Shown here in pieces: positions 33,992 through 43,913 of a stretch of 64,000 nucleotides of DNA. Position numbers and translations under genes: made by a program. Under the pieces are notes generated by a model that was not told where the DNA came from, searched no databases, and saw only the letters and a program-made list of their open reading frames with translations. Origin of the DNA: Dermabacter indicis (GTDB lineage Bacteria; Actinomycetota; Actinomycetes; Actinomycetales; Dermabacteraceae); the NCBI GenBank assembly GCA_001403775.1, contig CYUG01000013.1:86075-150074 (forward strand). Direction: 5' to 3'. Within the stretch, counting starts at the first letter, position 1, and each line of letters begins with the position of its first letter.

Positions 33992-34029
33992 AGGCTGGCA
34001 AGCGTCGGACCCCTCGCACCCAGCCTTTT
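33992..34029 (+). terminator. Hairpin plus T run in the clpB leader, loop holds an exact 12-mer
   Basis: AGGCTGG (33992-33998) pairs with CCAGCCT (34020-34026) and TTTT follows (34026-34029). The 21-nt loop contains the minus-strand copy of TCCGACGCTTGC, whose first base pairs in the stem (33998-34009). It lies 38 bp before clpB: either a terminator for the Hsp15-like gene or an attenuator of clpB. Confidence 0.55.
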
Positions 34030-34066
34030 CCGCTCCGCGCCCACCCACCTGAAAGGAGCGGAAAAT

Positions 34067-36685
<2,619 letters not shown>

Positions 36686-36708
36686 ATTCCATAGAGGTTG
36701 TGGGGGTT
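36686..36708 (+). repeat. 23-bp repeat, copy 1 (inverted relative to copies 2 and 3)
   Basis: Starts right after the clpB stop codon. It shares ATTnCATAG, two variable bases and GTTGTGGGGGTT with the copies at 38108-38130 and 38155-38177. Together they bracket the nuclease-like gene. Confidence 0.8.
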
Positions 36709-36734
36709 ATTCCTAGGGTTTAGCCCCCGCAACC
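36696..36734. terminator. Bidirectional hairpin between clpB and the nuclease-like gene
   Basis: GGTTGTGGGGG (36696-36706) pairs with CCCCCGCAACC (36724-36734), 11 bp with one G-U and a 17-nt loop. It uses half of repeat copy 1. Confidence 0.65.
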
Positions 36735-37939
36735 TAGCGCAGTGCCTGGCGCCGGAATGCATCGCGAACCTTGACAACGAGAGGCCATTCGCCAGGCTCC
36801 GGCGCCAGCGCATATGGCGACAACTTAAAGTTGACGCGATTGATGCGAGGCATCCCCGGCGCGTCTATTCGATACTTCGTTGGAAACTCGTCGCACCAAC
36901 CGACATACGGGAGGTCGTCTTTAAAAATCGGGACGACCTCCCACCCTTCCTCCCGAAGAATCTCGGCGTGGTAGTGGTCGCGCGCCGCTCGTTGCGGCTC
37001 CTCGTGGGAGCTTCCCTGATACTCCACAACGACCTTCTGAGCTGGATAGACGAGGTCACGATCGGGAACGACAATTCCTCCGGGCAGCGGGATAGGAATA
37101 TTGAGCTGCGGTTCGGGAAGGCCCGCCTCAACGAGAAGAAGGCGGCACAGAGTCTCCTGAGGTGAATCGGAGCCTACGCGAATATTGTCGAGCGCCCATC
37201 GAGTATTGGTGGCCCCGTCGATTTTTGGGTATCTCTTCCGTGCGTCCTTGAGGCCAGCAATCGTGCAGTAGGGCCGGCTTCGCCCCTCGTAATTCGGGCG
37301 CGGTCGGCGCACGAGGTAGTCGCCTACGGCCACGAGTTCAAACGGGTTGAGTACCGTCGCAAGATCAAGGAACGTTCGTTCGCGAGACATAATCCTGAGT
37401 GGCTTTTTCCACAGGGGCGCGGTGGAGGGGTGCCACGGTATTCCGACGCTTGCTGAGCCACCGTCGGCACCCAAACCAGCACGAATCTGCTCGGGCTCCA
37501 CGTCAATGACATCGTCGCTTGCCAAAAGATGCTGCCGCCACGTGGCAATTGTTCGCGTGGGGGAGCGGTGATGGTAGGGGGAAACAAAGTCCGGAAGGCC
37601 ACTGAGCTTTTCGGGTATGCGAGCGTGAGCGCCTTGGATATGTGCCGGTTCCGGAGTTGGTGGGGGTTCATGCGCGAGGAATCTGGTGGGCAGAGGACAT
37701 CCCCACAAGAGTGCTACTGAAATTTGGGAGAGTGCGGCTGTGGGGCATGTGTGAGCCACAATTCGCGCGTAGTCCCAACTTGTGGGCGAATGATCCGTCG
37801 CAGCATAGATTCCCCTGTGGAGCTGCTGATAATTCGGCCCGCGGAGCTGGTCTCGCGTGACTGCCTGCGCATAGGCCTCTTGGGACGTGAATACGGTGTG
37901 CGCGAGGGCGGCGGGGATGGGGGCTCGGGTGCGTGCCAT
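36734..37939 (-). CDS. Hypothetical protein with C-terminal DUF559/VSR-like PD-(D/E)XK nuclease fold
   Basis: About 401 residues. The N-terminal part (YQQLHRGIYAATDH, then IVAHTCPTAALSQISVALLWG) resembles the AbiEi-antitoxin-like start of many actinobacterial proteins. The C-terminal part has an Asp then Glu-X-Gln set in PDRDLVYPAQKVVVEYQGSS, preceded by ETLCRLLLVEAGLP: a DUF559/VSR-type restriction-endonuclease-like core. Whether it cuts DNA is unknown, and no partner toxin, methylase or recombinase is adjacent. ATG 37939 is used because TAGCAT (minus, 37952-37947) is 7 nt upstream. It is bracketed by 23-bp repeats and its codon use is less GC-biased than its neighbours, so it may be acquired. 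It holds an exact 12-mer at 37442. Confidence 0.72.
   Translation of the reverse strand: MARTRAPIPAALAHTVFTSQEAYAQAVTRDQLRGPNYQQLHRGIYAATDHSPTSWDYARIVAHTCPTAALSQISVALLWGCPLPTRFLAHEPPPTPEPAHIQGAHARIPEKLSGLPDFVSPYHHRSPTRTIATWRQHLLASDDVIDVEPEQIRAGLGADGGSASVGIPWHPSTAPLWKKPLRIMSRERTFLDLATVLNPFELVAVGDYLVRRPRPNYEGRSRPYCTIAGLKDARKRYPKIDGATNTRWALDNIRVGSDSPQETLCRLLLVEAGLPEPQLNIPIPLPGGIVVPDRDLVYPAQKVVVEYQGSSHEEPQRAARDHYHAEILREEGWEVVPIFKDDLPYVGWCDEFPTKYRIDAPGMPRINRVNFKLSPYALAPEPGEWPLVVKVRDAFRRQALR
37429..37471. repeat. 12-mer exact copy (37442-37453) in the loop of a hairpin
   Basis: GGTGCCACGGT (37429-37439) pairs with 37460-37471 (11 bp, one bulged base). The 20-nt loop contains TCCGACGCTTGC on the plus strand. 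It lies inside the nuclease-like gene, in its linker region. Confidence 0.75.
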
Positions 37940-38107
37940 GGCTTGCATGCTATGGATCGAAAGGCGTCACCATGCGCGGCCCAAGGCAGAGTGGGGAAAC
38001 CGAGAAGTGTGGAGCTCGAGCCGCCTCAGAGCGTTCGACGAGAGTCACTGTTCCGTCTCGATGCGCCCCTAAGCCCAAGAAGTGTGGGGGCTGAGCACAA
38101 AGGCTCA

Positions 38108-38130
38108 AACCCCCACAACAGCTATGCAAT
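38108..38130 (-). repeat. 23-bp repeat, copy 2
   Basis: Minus-strand copy; 20 of 23 positions match copy 3. Its GTGGGGG half forms the stem with 38083-38090. Confidence 0.8.
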
Positions 38131-38154
38131 TCATGGAGAAGGGGGCGATATCCA

Positions 38155-38177
38155 AACCCCCACAACCCCTATGCAAT
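38155..38177 (-). repeat. 23-bp repeat, copy 3
   Basis: Minus-strand copy starting 4 nt after the leuS stop codon (38184-38182), mirroring copy 1 which follows the clpB stop. Confidence 0.8.
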
Positions 38178-38181
38178 CCGG

Positions 38182-41166
38182 TTAGGAGAGCACGAGGTTG
38201 ACGAGCTTCGGCTCGCGCACGATCACCTTTCGCACCTCGTGCCCCTCGATGAGCTTCTGCACACGTTCCTCTGCAAACACGGCCTTCTCAAGGTCCTCCG
38301 CCGAGATTTCCGGATCCACCTCGATACGGTGGCGCACCTTGCCTTTCACTTGGATGACGCACGTGACGGCATCGGCGACGAGGTACTGCGGGTCCGCAAC
38401 GGGGTAGGAGGCGCGTGCGAGCGATTCCTCGTGACCGAGCTTCGCCCACAGTTCCTCGGCGAGGTGCGGCGCGAACGGCGACACCATGAGCACGAGCGCC
38501 TCGACGGCCGAGCGCGGGGCCCCTTCGCCGTCACTCGCGACCTTCGTGAGGTGATTGACGAGTTCGATGAGGCGTGCGATCGCGGTGTTGAAGCGCATGT
38601 GCTCCATGTCAGCGCTTACGGCATCGATGGTTTTGTGCACCGATCGAAGGGTGTCGACGCTCGGTTCCGCATCGCTTGCCACGCACTCGCCGGTTTCCTC
38701 GGAGACAGCGAGGCGCCACAGGCGCTGGAGGAAGCGCTGCGAGCCCACAACGTCGCGCGTATTCCACGGACGCGAGAGGTCGAGCGGGCCCATCGACATT
38801 TCGTACACGCGGAACGTGTCGGCTCCGAATTCGTCGTACATGTCGTCGGGCGTCACGATGTTGCGAAGCGACTTGCCCATCTTGCCGTATTCCTGCGTGA
38901 CGGGCTTGCCTTCGTAGGTGAAGGTTCCGTCGGATTCTTCGACGACCTCGGAGGCGTTGACGTAGACGCCGCGCTCGTCGCGGTAGGCGTACGCCTGAAC
39001 GTAGCCCTGGTTGAAGAGCGTGTGGAACGGCTCGGCGCTCGTGAGGTAGCCACGGTCGAAGAGGACCTTGTGCCAGAAGCGCGCGTACAGCAGGTGCAAA
39101 ACGGCGTGCTCGACGCCGCCCACGTAGAGATCGACGCCGCCGGTGGGTGCGCCTTCGCTCGGGCCCATCCAGTATTGCTCGTTTTCGGGTGCGGTGATCT
39201 GCTCGCTGTTTGTGGGATCGGTGTAGCGGATTTCGTACCAAGAGGAACCGGCCCACTGGGGCATGACGTTCATTTCACGCCGGTAGCGCTTCACACCTTC
39301 GCCGAGGTCGAGCTCGACCCACGCCCAGTCCTCGGCGCGCGAGAGGGGCGTTTGCGGTTCGGTGTCGGCATCCTCCGGGTCGAAGGTTTTCGGAGAGAAG
39401 TCGTCGAGTTCGGGCAGCTCAACGGGAAGCTGATCGGCAGGGAGCGCGATCGGCGTGTCGGGCGCGTCCTCCGCATACACGATTGGGAACGGCTCGCCCC
39501 AATAGCGCTGGCGGCTGAACAGCCAATCGCGAAGGCGATAGGTGGTTTTCGCGTGGCCGAAGCCCTTTTTCTCGGCGAACGCGGTCGCGGCGGCGATCGC
39601 CTCGGCCTTATTCATGCCGTTGAGGTTGAGCTCGTCGCTTCGCGAATTGATCTTCTCGCCGTCGCCCGTGTAGGCCTGGCCTTCTTCGAAGTCGGCCGGT
39701 GGCTGCACGGTGCGAATGACCGGAAGGTCGAACGCGGCCGCGAAGTCGTAGTCGCGCTCGTCTTCGGCGGGAACAGCCATGATCGCACCCGTGCCGTAGC
39801 CCATGAGCACGTAGTCGGCGGTGAACACGGGAAGTGCGCGCCCATCCATGGGGTTCACGGCGAACAGTCCTGTGAACACGCCCGTCTTCTCACGGGAATC
39901 GGCGGTGCGTTCCCCCTCATCGAGAGCGGCGGCACGCTCCTGGTACGCGGCGACAGCCGCGCGAGGGCTCGGGGCGCCACCGGTCCACGCATCTTTTGTG
40001 CCCTCGGGCCACGCTTCGGGAAGAGCGGATGCATCGGCGAGCAGCGGATGCTCGGGCGAGAGGACCGTGAAGGTTGCGCCGAACAGCGTGTCCACGCGCG
40101 TGGTGAACACGTCGAACGTGGCACCGGTGAGGGCTGAGGAAGCGTCGGACTCGAGCGTGAACGTGACCTCCGCGCCGCGTGACCGGCCGATCCAGTTGCG
40201 CTGCATGGACTTGACCGATTCGGGCCAGTTGACGGTCTCGAGGTCCTCAAGGAGGCGGTCCGCGTACGCGGTAATGCGCAGGTTCCACTGGCGAAGGCGG
40301 CGCTTGAACACGGGGAAGTCGCCGCGCTCCGAGCGACCCTCGGCCGTGACCTCCTCGTTCGCGAGCACGGTGCCGAGACCCGGGCACCAGTTCACGGGGG
40401 TGTCGCTCACGTAGGCGAGGCGGAAGCAATCAACGAGCTCTCGCATCTCCTTGGGCGTGTACTGGATGAGGAAGTCGAAGGGCGTGTCGAGCTCGGGATT
40501 CCAGTGCTCCTCATCCGGCTTGCGGTCGTGCCAAATCTGCGGGATTTCGATGCCCTGCAGCTCGGCGAGGGCGAACGGATCGACGTCGCGGTCCTGGATC
40601 GCGCCCTTGAGGTCCTTGATGGGACGTGCGGAGCCGCGCGTGCCGTCAGCCTTCACGAAGTTCGGGTCATACCACGAATCGAAAAGCTGAAGGAACACCC
40701 ACTGGGTCCACTTGACGAAGTCGAGGTCGGTCGTGCGCAGCGAGCGGCGCGAGTCGTGCGAGAGGCCGAGGCGGAAGAGCTGGCGAGCCATGTTCGCGAC
40801 GTTTTCGTCGGTCGTGACGCGCGGGTGGGTGCCGGTCTGGATCGCGTATTGCTCGGCGGGGAGGCCGAAGGCGTCGTAGCCCATCGTGTAGAGCACGTTT
40901 TTGCCGAGCATGCGGTTGTGGCGCGCGACCGCATCGGTTGCGATGTAGCCGAGGGGGTGGCCCACGTGAAGCCCCTTGCCCGAGGGGTAGGGGAACATGT
41001 CCATGATGAACAACTTTTCGCCGAGTTCTTCGGCGCTGCGCCCGTCGGAAAGCTCTCCCGTGGGATTGACGGCGTTGAACGTGCCCTGCTCGAGCCACAG
41101 CTTCTGCCATTTTTGCTCGATCTGTCCCGCGAGTTCGGCGGTGTAGCGGTATGGGGCCTCAGCCAT
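38182..41166 (-). CDS. leuS: Leucyl-tRNA synthetase
   Basis: 994-residue class Ia synthetase of bacterial type with all parts: HIGH motif in GLHVGHPLGY (about residue 60), the CP1 editing domain (about 240-460, with VFTTRVDTLFGATF), the insertion before the second half, and the KMSKS loop as GKMGKSLRN (about residue 760, with Gly for the first Ser, as in other actinomycetes). The C-terminal domain ends KVIVREPKLVNLVLS. A one-mismatch 12-mer (40138-40149) encodes SDASS in a variable loop at the start of editing. No T-box leader was seen. The upstream 180 bp to the GrpB gene is divergent promoter space. Confidence 0.96.
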   Translation of the reverse strand: MAEAPYRYTAELAGQIEQKWQKLWLEQGTFNAVNPTGELSDGRSAEELGEKLFIMDMFPYPSGKGLHVGHPLGYIATDAVARHNRMLGKNVLYTMGYDAFGLPAEQYAIQTGTHPRVTTDENVANMARQLFRLGLSHDSRRSLRTTDLDFVKWTQWVFLQLFDSWYDPNFVKADGTRGSARPIKDLKGAIQDRDVDPFALAELQGIEIPQIWHDRKPDEEHWNPELDTPFDFLIQYTPKEMRELVDCFRLAYVSDTPVNWCPGLGTVLANEEVTAEGRSERGDFPVFKRRLRQWNLRITAYADRLLEDLETVNWPESVKSMQRNWIGRSRGAEVTFTLESDASSALTGATFDVFTTRVDTLFGATFTVLSPEHPLLADASALPEAWPEGTKDAWTGGAPSPRAAVAAYQERAAALDEGERTADSREKTGVFTGLFAVNPMDGRALPVFTADYVLMGYGTGAIMAVPAEDERDYDFAAAFDLPVIRTVQPPADFEEGQAYTGDGEKINSRSDELNLNGMNKAEAIAAATAFAEKKGFGHAKTTYRLRDWLFSRQRYWGEPFPIVYAEDAPDTPIALPADQLPVELPELDDFSPKTFDPEDADTEPQTPLSRAEDWAWVELDLGEGVKRYRREMNVMPQWAGSSWYEIRYTDPTNSEQITAPENEQYWMGPSEGAPTGGVDLYVGGVEHAVLHLLYARFWHKVLFDRGYLTSAEPFHTLFNQGYVQAYAYRDERGVYVNASEVVEESDGTFTYEGKPVTQEYGKMGKSLRNIVTPDDMYDEFGADTFRVYEMSMGPLDLSRPWNTRDVVGSQRFLQRLWRLAVSEETGECVASDAEPSVDTLRSVHKTIDAVSADMEHMRFNTAIARLIELVNHLTKVASDGEGAPRSAVEALVLMVSPFAPHLAEELWAKLGHEESLARASYPVADPQYLVADAVTCVIQVKGKVRHRIEVDPEISAEDLEKAVFAEERVQKLIEGHEVRKVIVREPKLVNLVLS

Positions 41167-41346
41167 CGTGTCCCTTTCCTCGTGTTGGTTTCGTGCGCGG
41201 CAGGTCTCGAGCGCGCATGCACTGTCCCCAGTCTACGTGTTGCGCCTTTATCGCGTTTTTATTGCGTTGCGGGGAAGTCCGACTCTTGCCGCGCCCCGAG
41301 TGCTTTTCGCGTCGTGAGGGTGGTGTGCGGCCCGTAGGATAGGTAC
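41167..41346. other. leuS/GrpB divergent intergenic region with a 12-mer variant
   Basis: 180 bp. It contains TAGACT (minus strand, around 41235) as a likely leuS -10, TAGGAT (41335-41340) as the GrpB -10, and a one-mismatch 12-mer TCCGACTCTTGC at 41278-41289. Confidence 0.5.
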
Positions 41347-41883
41347 ATGGCGATTCATTTGAGCGAGTATTCCGAGTCCTGGGTCGGCGATTTCATGGGT
41401 GTCGCGACGACCCTCGTGGATGCCCTTGACGGCCATGGCGGCCAGGGTATCGAGCACATTGGTGCGACGTCGGTTCCGGGCATGGTGGCCCGGCCCATCA
41501 TCGATATTGCGGTGATCGCGGCGCCTCTCGCACTTGATGAGGCGTGCGAGGCGCTCGCCCCGCTCGGCTACGTGGCCGGGGGCGAGAAGCACGAGGGGGA
41601 GGGGTACCGCAAACTCAACACCCCCACCTCGAGTGTGCTTCACGCGCTTACGGTGTTCGACGAAAACTCGCCGCTTCTTCACGCGAGCATTGCCGCGCGC
41701 CAGGTCCTCATGAACAGCCCCGAGCTCGTCGCGGAGTTCTCGGGTTACAAGCGTGGGCTTGCGTTTACAGGCGCGATCAACGTGGACGAGTACCGCGCCG
41801 CGAAGGCGCCGATGTTTCAGAAGATCTTGCGCGAGGCAGGCATGGACGAAGCTGCCCTCGCGAGCCTTAGCGCGAGTTTCTAG
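41347..41883 (+). CDS. GrpB family protein (nucleotidyltransferase fold)
   Basis: 178 residues. The signature is IEHIGATSVPGMVARPIIDI, then KLNTPTSSVLHALTVFDENS, as in GrpB/UPF0157 proteins and the C-terminal domain of some actinobacterial CoaE proteins. The fold is that of Pol-beta-like nucleotidyltransferases, but no reaction is established. TAGGAT (41335-41340) ends 6 nt before the ATG, so the mRNA should be leaderless. Its TAG stop shares CTAG (41880-41883) with the convergent phosphatase gene. Confidence 0.85.
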   Translation: MAIHLSEYSESWVGDFMGVATTLVDALDGHGGQGIEHIGATSVPGMVARPIIDIAVIAAPLALDEACEALAPLGYVAGGEKHEGEGYRKLNTPTSSVLHALTVFDENSPLLHASIAARQVLMNSPELVAEFSGYKRGLAFTGAINVDEYRAAKAPMFQKILREAGMDEAALASLSASF

Positions 41884-42344
41884 GCGTCCTTCACGAGGTG
41901 CACGGCGAGGCGCGGCATCGCGCGCTTGAGAACGTCGAGAGTCCTGTCGAAATCTTCCGCACCGCCGTACCACGGGTCGGGCAGGGGAGCACCGGGCTCC
42001 GAGTCGGGATCGAAATCCGTCATGAGGGCGAGCTGATCCTCGCGGGCTCCGAGCGCACGCAGCCGGTCGAGGTGGAACTGCTCGGCAGCGACGAAAAGGT
42101 CGGTGTCCTCGATGTCCGTGACGTTCACCTGGCGGGCAGCGTGGCCACTCGCGTCGTAGCCCTCGGCCGTGAGCACGCGGGCCGCGCGCGGGTCCATGGG
42201 ATTGCCGAGCTCTTCGCTGCTCACTCCCACGGAATTTACGGTGATGTTTTCGCCCCCGTCGAGGGACGCGAGTGACGAGCGGAGAAGGCGTTCGGCCATC
42301 GGGGAACGGCAAATATTGCCCCAGCACACGGTAGTAACGATCAT
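41880..42344 (-). CDS. Low-molecular-weight protein-tyrosine phosphatase
   Basis: 154 residues. The P-loop CX5R is VCWGNICRSPMAERLL at the N-terminus (catalytic Cys7, with Trp where many have Leu or Thr), and the general-acid Asp is in LPDPWYGG. These cytoplasmic enzymes remove phosphate from tyrosine, often on capsule or kinase partners or arsenate in related forms. No tyrosine kinase is adjacent. TAGGGT (minus, 42356-42351) lies 6 nt before the ATG, indicating a leaderless transcript. Confidence 0.92.
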   Translation of the reverse strand: MIVTTVCWGNICRSPMAERLLRSSLASLDGGENITVNSVGVSSEELGNPMDPRAARVLTAEGYDASGHAARQVNVTDIEDTDLFVAAEQFHLDRLRALGAREDQLALMTDFDPDSEPGAPLPDPWYGGAEDFDRTLDVLKRAMPRLAVHLVKDA

Positions 42345-42370
42345 GTCTCGACCCTAACGTAAAGCACTTC

Positions 42371-43300
42371 TCACGCTCCAAAGAGTGAAGCAATCACCAT
42401 AAGCGCGATCATCGTGCCCACCGACGTGAAGAGCGCGATGTCGCGCGCCATCTCCTCGCCGACCTCATAGCGCGCCGCGGCGACGTACACGTTTTGGGCG
42501 GTGGGAAGCGCCGCGAGTACGACGGCCGCGTAGAGCTCGGTGCCCGCGAGACCAAAGGCCCAGCGCGCGAGAGCCCACGCGATGAGAGGCATCGCGAGGA
42601 GCTTGAGCACGGTCGCAAGGACAATGTCGGCGCGGTGCCCCGCGTCCTTTGAGAAGGGCCTCGAGGCGGTGAGCGACATGCCAAAGGCAAGCAGCATGCC
42701 CGGGATCGAGATGCCCGCTATGACGTCGATCGGCTCGATCACGAAGGCGGGCAGGTGAAGGTCGAAGCCGAGAACGGCAAGTCCCGCCGCCGACGCGGCG
42801 ATCATGGGATTCGCGATGATCGTGCCCGTGAGAGCTCGCACACTCGGGCGCTGCCCCGAGACCGCGGAGTGGAGGACCGACTGAAACAGGGGCGTAAACA
42901 CCGCCATCTGCCAGAGCGCCACGGGGAGCGCAAGCGCGACATCGCCGAGAACGTAGGCGGCGATCGGGAATCCCATGTTCGCGCTATTGACCATCGAGGC
43001 GGATACCGAGGAGATCACGGTATGAGGAAGGTCCTGTTTGAGGAACGCGATGGAGAGGACCGCGGCGAGCGCGGTCGTGAGAACCCCGGCGAGGGCGGCG
43101 ACGGCGAAATTCGCCGAGAATACCAGGGCGAGATCGCTCTTGATGAGCGACACGAAAACGAGGCACGGCCCCGCGATGAAGTACGTGAGGCGGTTGAGAA
43201 CGAAGCGCCCCTGAGGGCCCATGAGGTTGCTCCATCCCGCGAACGCCCCTACGGCGACGATCACGGCGATCACGAAGAAGCCGCTCACGACTCCCGCCAC
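42371..43300 (-). CDS. AEC-family (auxin efflux carrier-like) transporter
   Basis: 309-residue membrane protein with about ten helices in two five-helix repeats. Typical features are the NRLTYFIAGPCLVFVSL helix, the ASMVNSANMGFPIAAYVLG helix with its conserved Asn-x-Gly-Phe-Pro, and LPTAQNVYVAAARYEV. Bacterial members carry malate, malonate or other organic acids. It begins with GTG 5 bp after the panD stop, so it is cotranslated with panD. Carriage of a precursor or product of the pantothenate route is possible but unproven. Confidence 0.85.
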   Translation of the reverse strand: MAGVVSGFFVIAVIVAVGAFAGWSNLMGPQGRFVLNRLTYFIAGPCLVFVSLIKSDLALVFSANFAVAALAGVLTTALAAVLSIAFLKQDLPHTVISSVSASMVNSANMGFPIAAYVLGDVALALPVALWQMAVFTPLFQSVLHSAVSGQRPSVRALTGTIIANPMIAASAAGLAVLGFDLHLPAFVIEPIDVIAGISIPGMLLAFGMSLTASRPFSKDAGHRADIVLATVLKLLAMPLIAWALARWAFGLAGTELYAAVVLAALPTAQNVYVAAARYEVGEEMARDIALFTSVGTMIALMVIASLFGA

Positions 43301-43305
43301 GACGG

Positions 43306-43713
43306 CTACCTCGAGGAGATCTGGTCGGCAGCGCCCGGAACAGCTTCGGCAGGGTCGTGACCAAGAGCGACGATGCGGTTCTTGTCGTCGACGTGAACGA
43401 TGCGCGGCGTGTGCGCGGCGGCCTCCTCCGGCGTGAACTGCCCGTAGGCGATGAGGATGACGAGATCCCCGGGATGCACGAGGTGGGCCGCGGCGCCGTT
43501 GATCTTGATTTCGCCGCTTCCGGCTTCGCCTCGGATCACGTAGGTCTCGAGTCGAGCGCCGTTCGTGACATCAACGATCGCGACGAGCTCGTTCTCGACA
43601 AGCCCCGCGGCGTCGAGCAGCTCGGCATCGACCGTCACCGATCCAACGTAGTGCAGATCGGCTTGGGTGACGGTGGCACGGTGAATCTTGGAGGTCATGA
43701 GTGTTCGCAGCAC
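43306..43713 (-). CDS. panD: Aspartate 1-decarboxylase
   Basis: 135 residues. The pyruvoyl enzyme precursor is cut at Gly-Ser in [14 protein letters not shown] to make beta-alanine from aspartate for pantothenate and CoA. It has the substrate Lys in [10 protein letters not shown] and Tyr in [11 protein letters not shown] 43713 gives [15 protein letters not shown], which aligns with the family's usual start; earlier starts (43731, 43803) add unrelated residues. It forms an operon with the AEC gene. No other pantothenate gene is in view. Confidence 0.93.
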   Translation of the reverse strand: MLRTLMTSKIHRATVTQADLHYVGSVTVDAELLDAAGLVENELVAIVDVTNGARLETYVIRGEAGSGEIKINGAAAHLVHPGDLVILIAYGQFTPEEAAAHTPRIVHVDDKNRIVALGHDPAEAVPGAADQISSR

Positions 43714-43913
43714 GGTGCTTAAGTATTCCATTCTTCGCGCGAGCCCGGGAGGGTGCCTGACGTGAGTTTGCAAACGATGTGCGCGTAGGGCCCTTCCCGC
43801 CAAGAGCGGACTTCACGGATACTTGGAGCGTTTACTGCCCATTTGGGCCCGGCGCCACGGCGCCCACGAGAAACACCGGACCGCGCGGACGCGCGAAGAA
43901 AGGGGCCACCACC
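43714..43913. other. panD/helicase divergent intergenic region
   Basis: 200 bp. It holds the panD promoter area and a roughly 60-nt GC-rich helicase leader ending in GAAGAAAGGGG (43896-43906). No strong hairpin or small gene is seen. Confidence 0.4.

Larger units (their letters stand above)
37940..38181. other. Intergenic region with two 23-bp repeats and hairpins
   Basis: No gene seen. The stem TGTGGGGG and TGAGC (38083-38096) pairs with GCTCA and CCCCCACA (38103-38117). Repeat copies 2 and 3 follow in direct orientation, 47 bp apart. A GGGGG/CCCCC hairpin (38141-38161) lies downstream of leuS. The first 130 bp hold the leaderless promoter of the nuclease-like gene and are otherwise featureless. 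Confidence 0.55.

Noticed and set aside
37980..38177. CRISPR array from the two direct repeats near 38.1 kb
   Set aside because: Only two direct copies with a single 24-bp spacer-sized gap, imperfect repeats that also occur inverted at 36686, and no cas genes.
38239..40137. Very long open frame antisense to leuS (and a similar one antisense to ftsH at 59513-61585)
   Set aside because: In GC-rich DNA such mirror frames are by-products of codon bias. No ribosome site or family motif, and the leuS and ftsH frames are unmistakable.
41167..41346. T-box leader upstream of leuS (also considered for trpS)
   Set aside because: No T-box sequence or specifier-loop structure; trpS starts inside the preceding gene.
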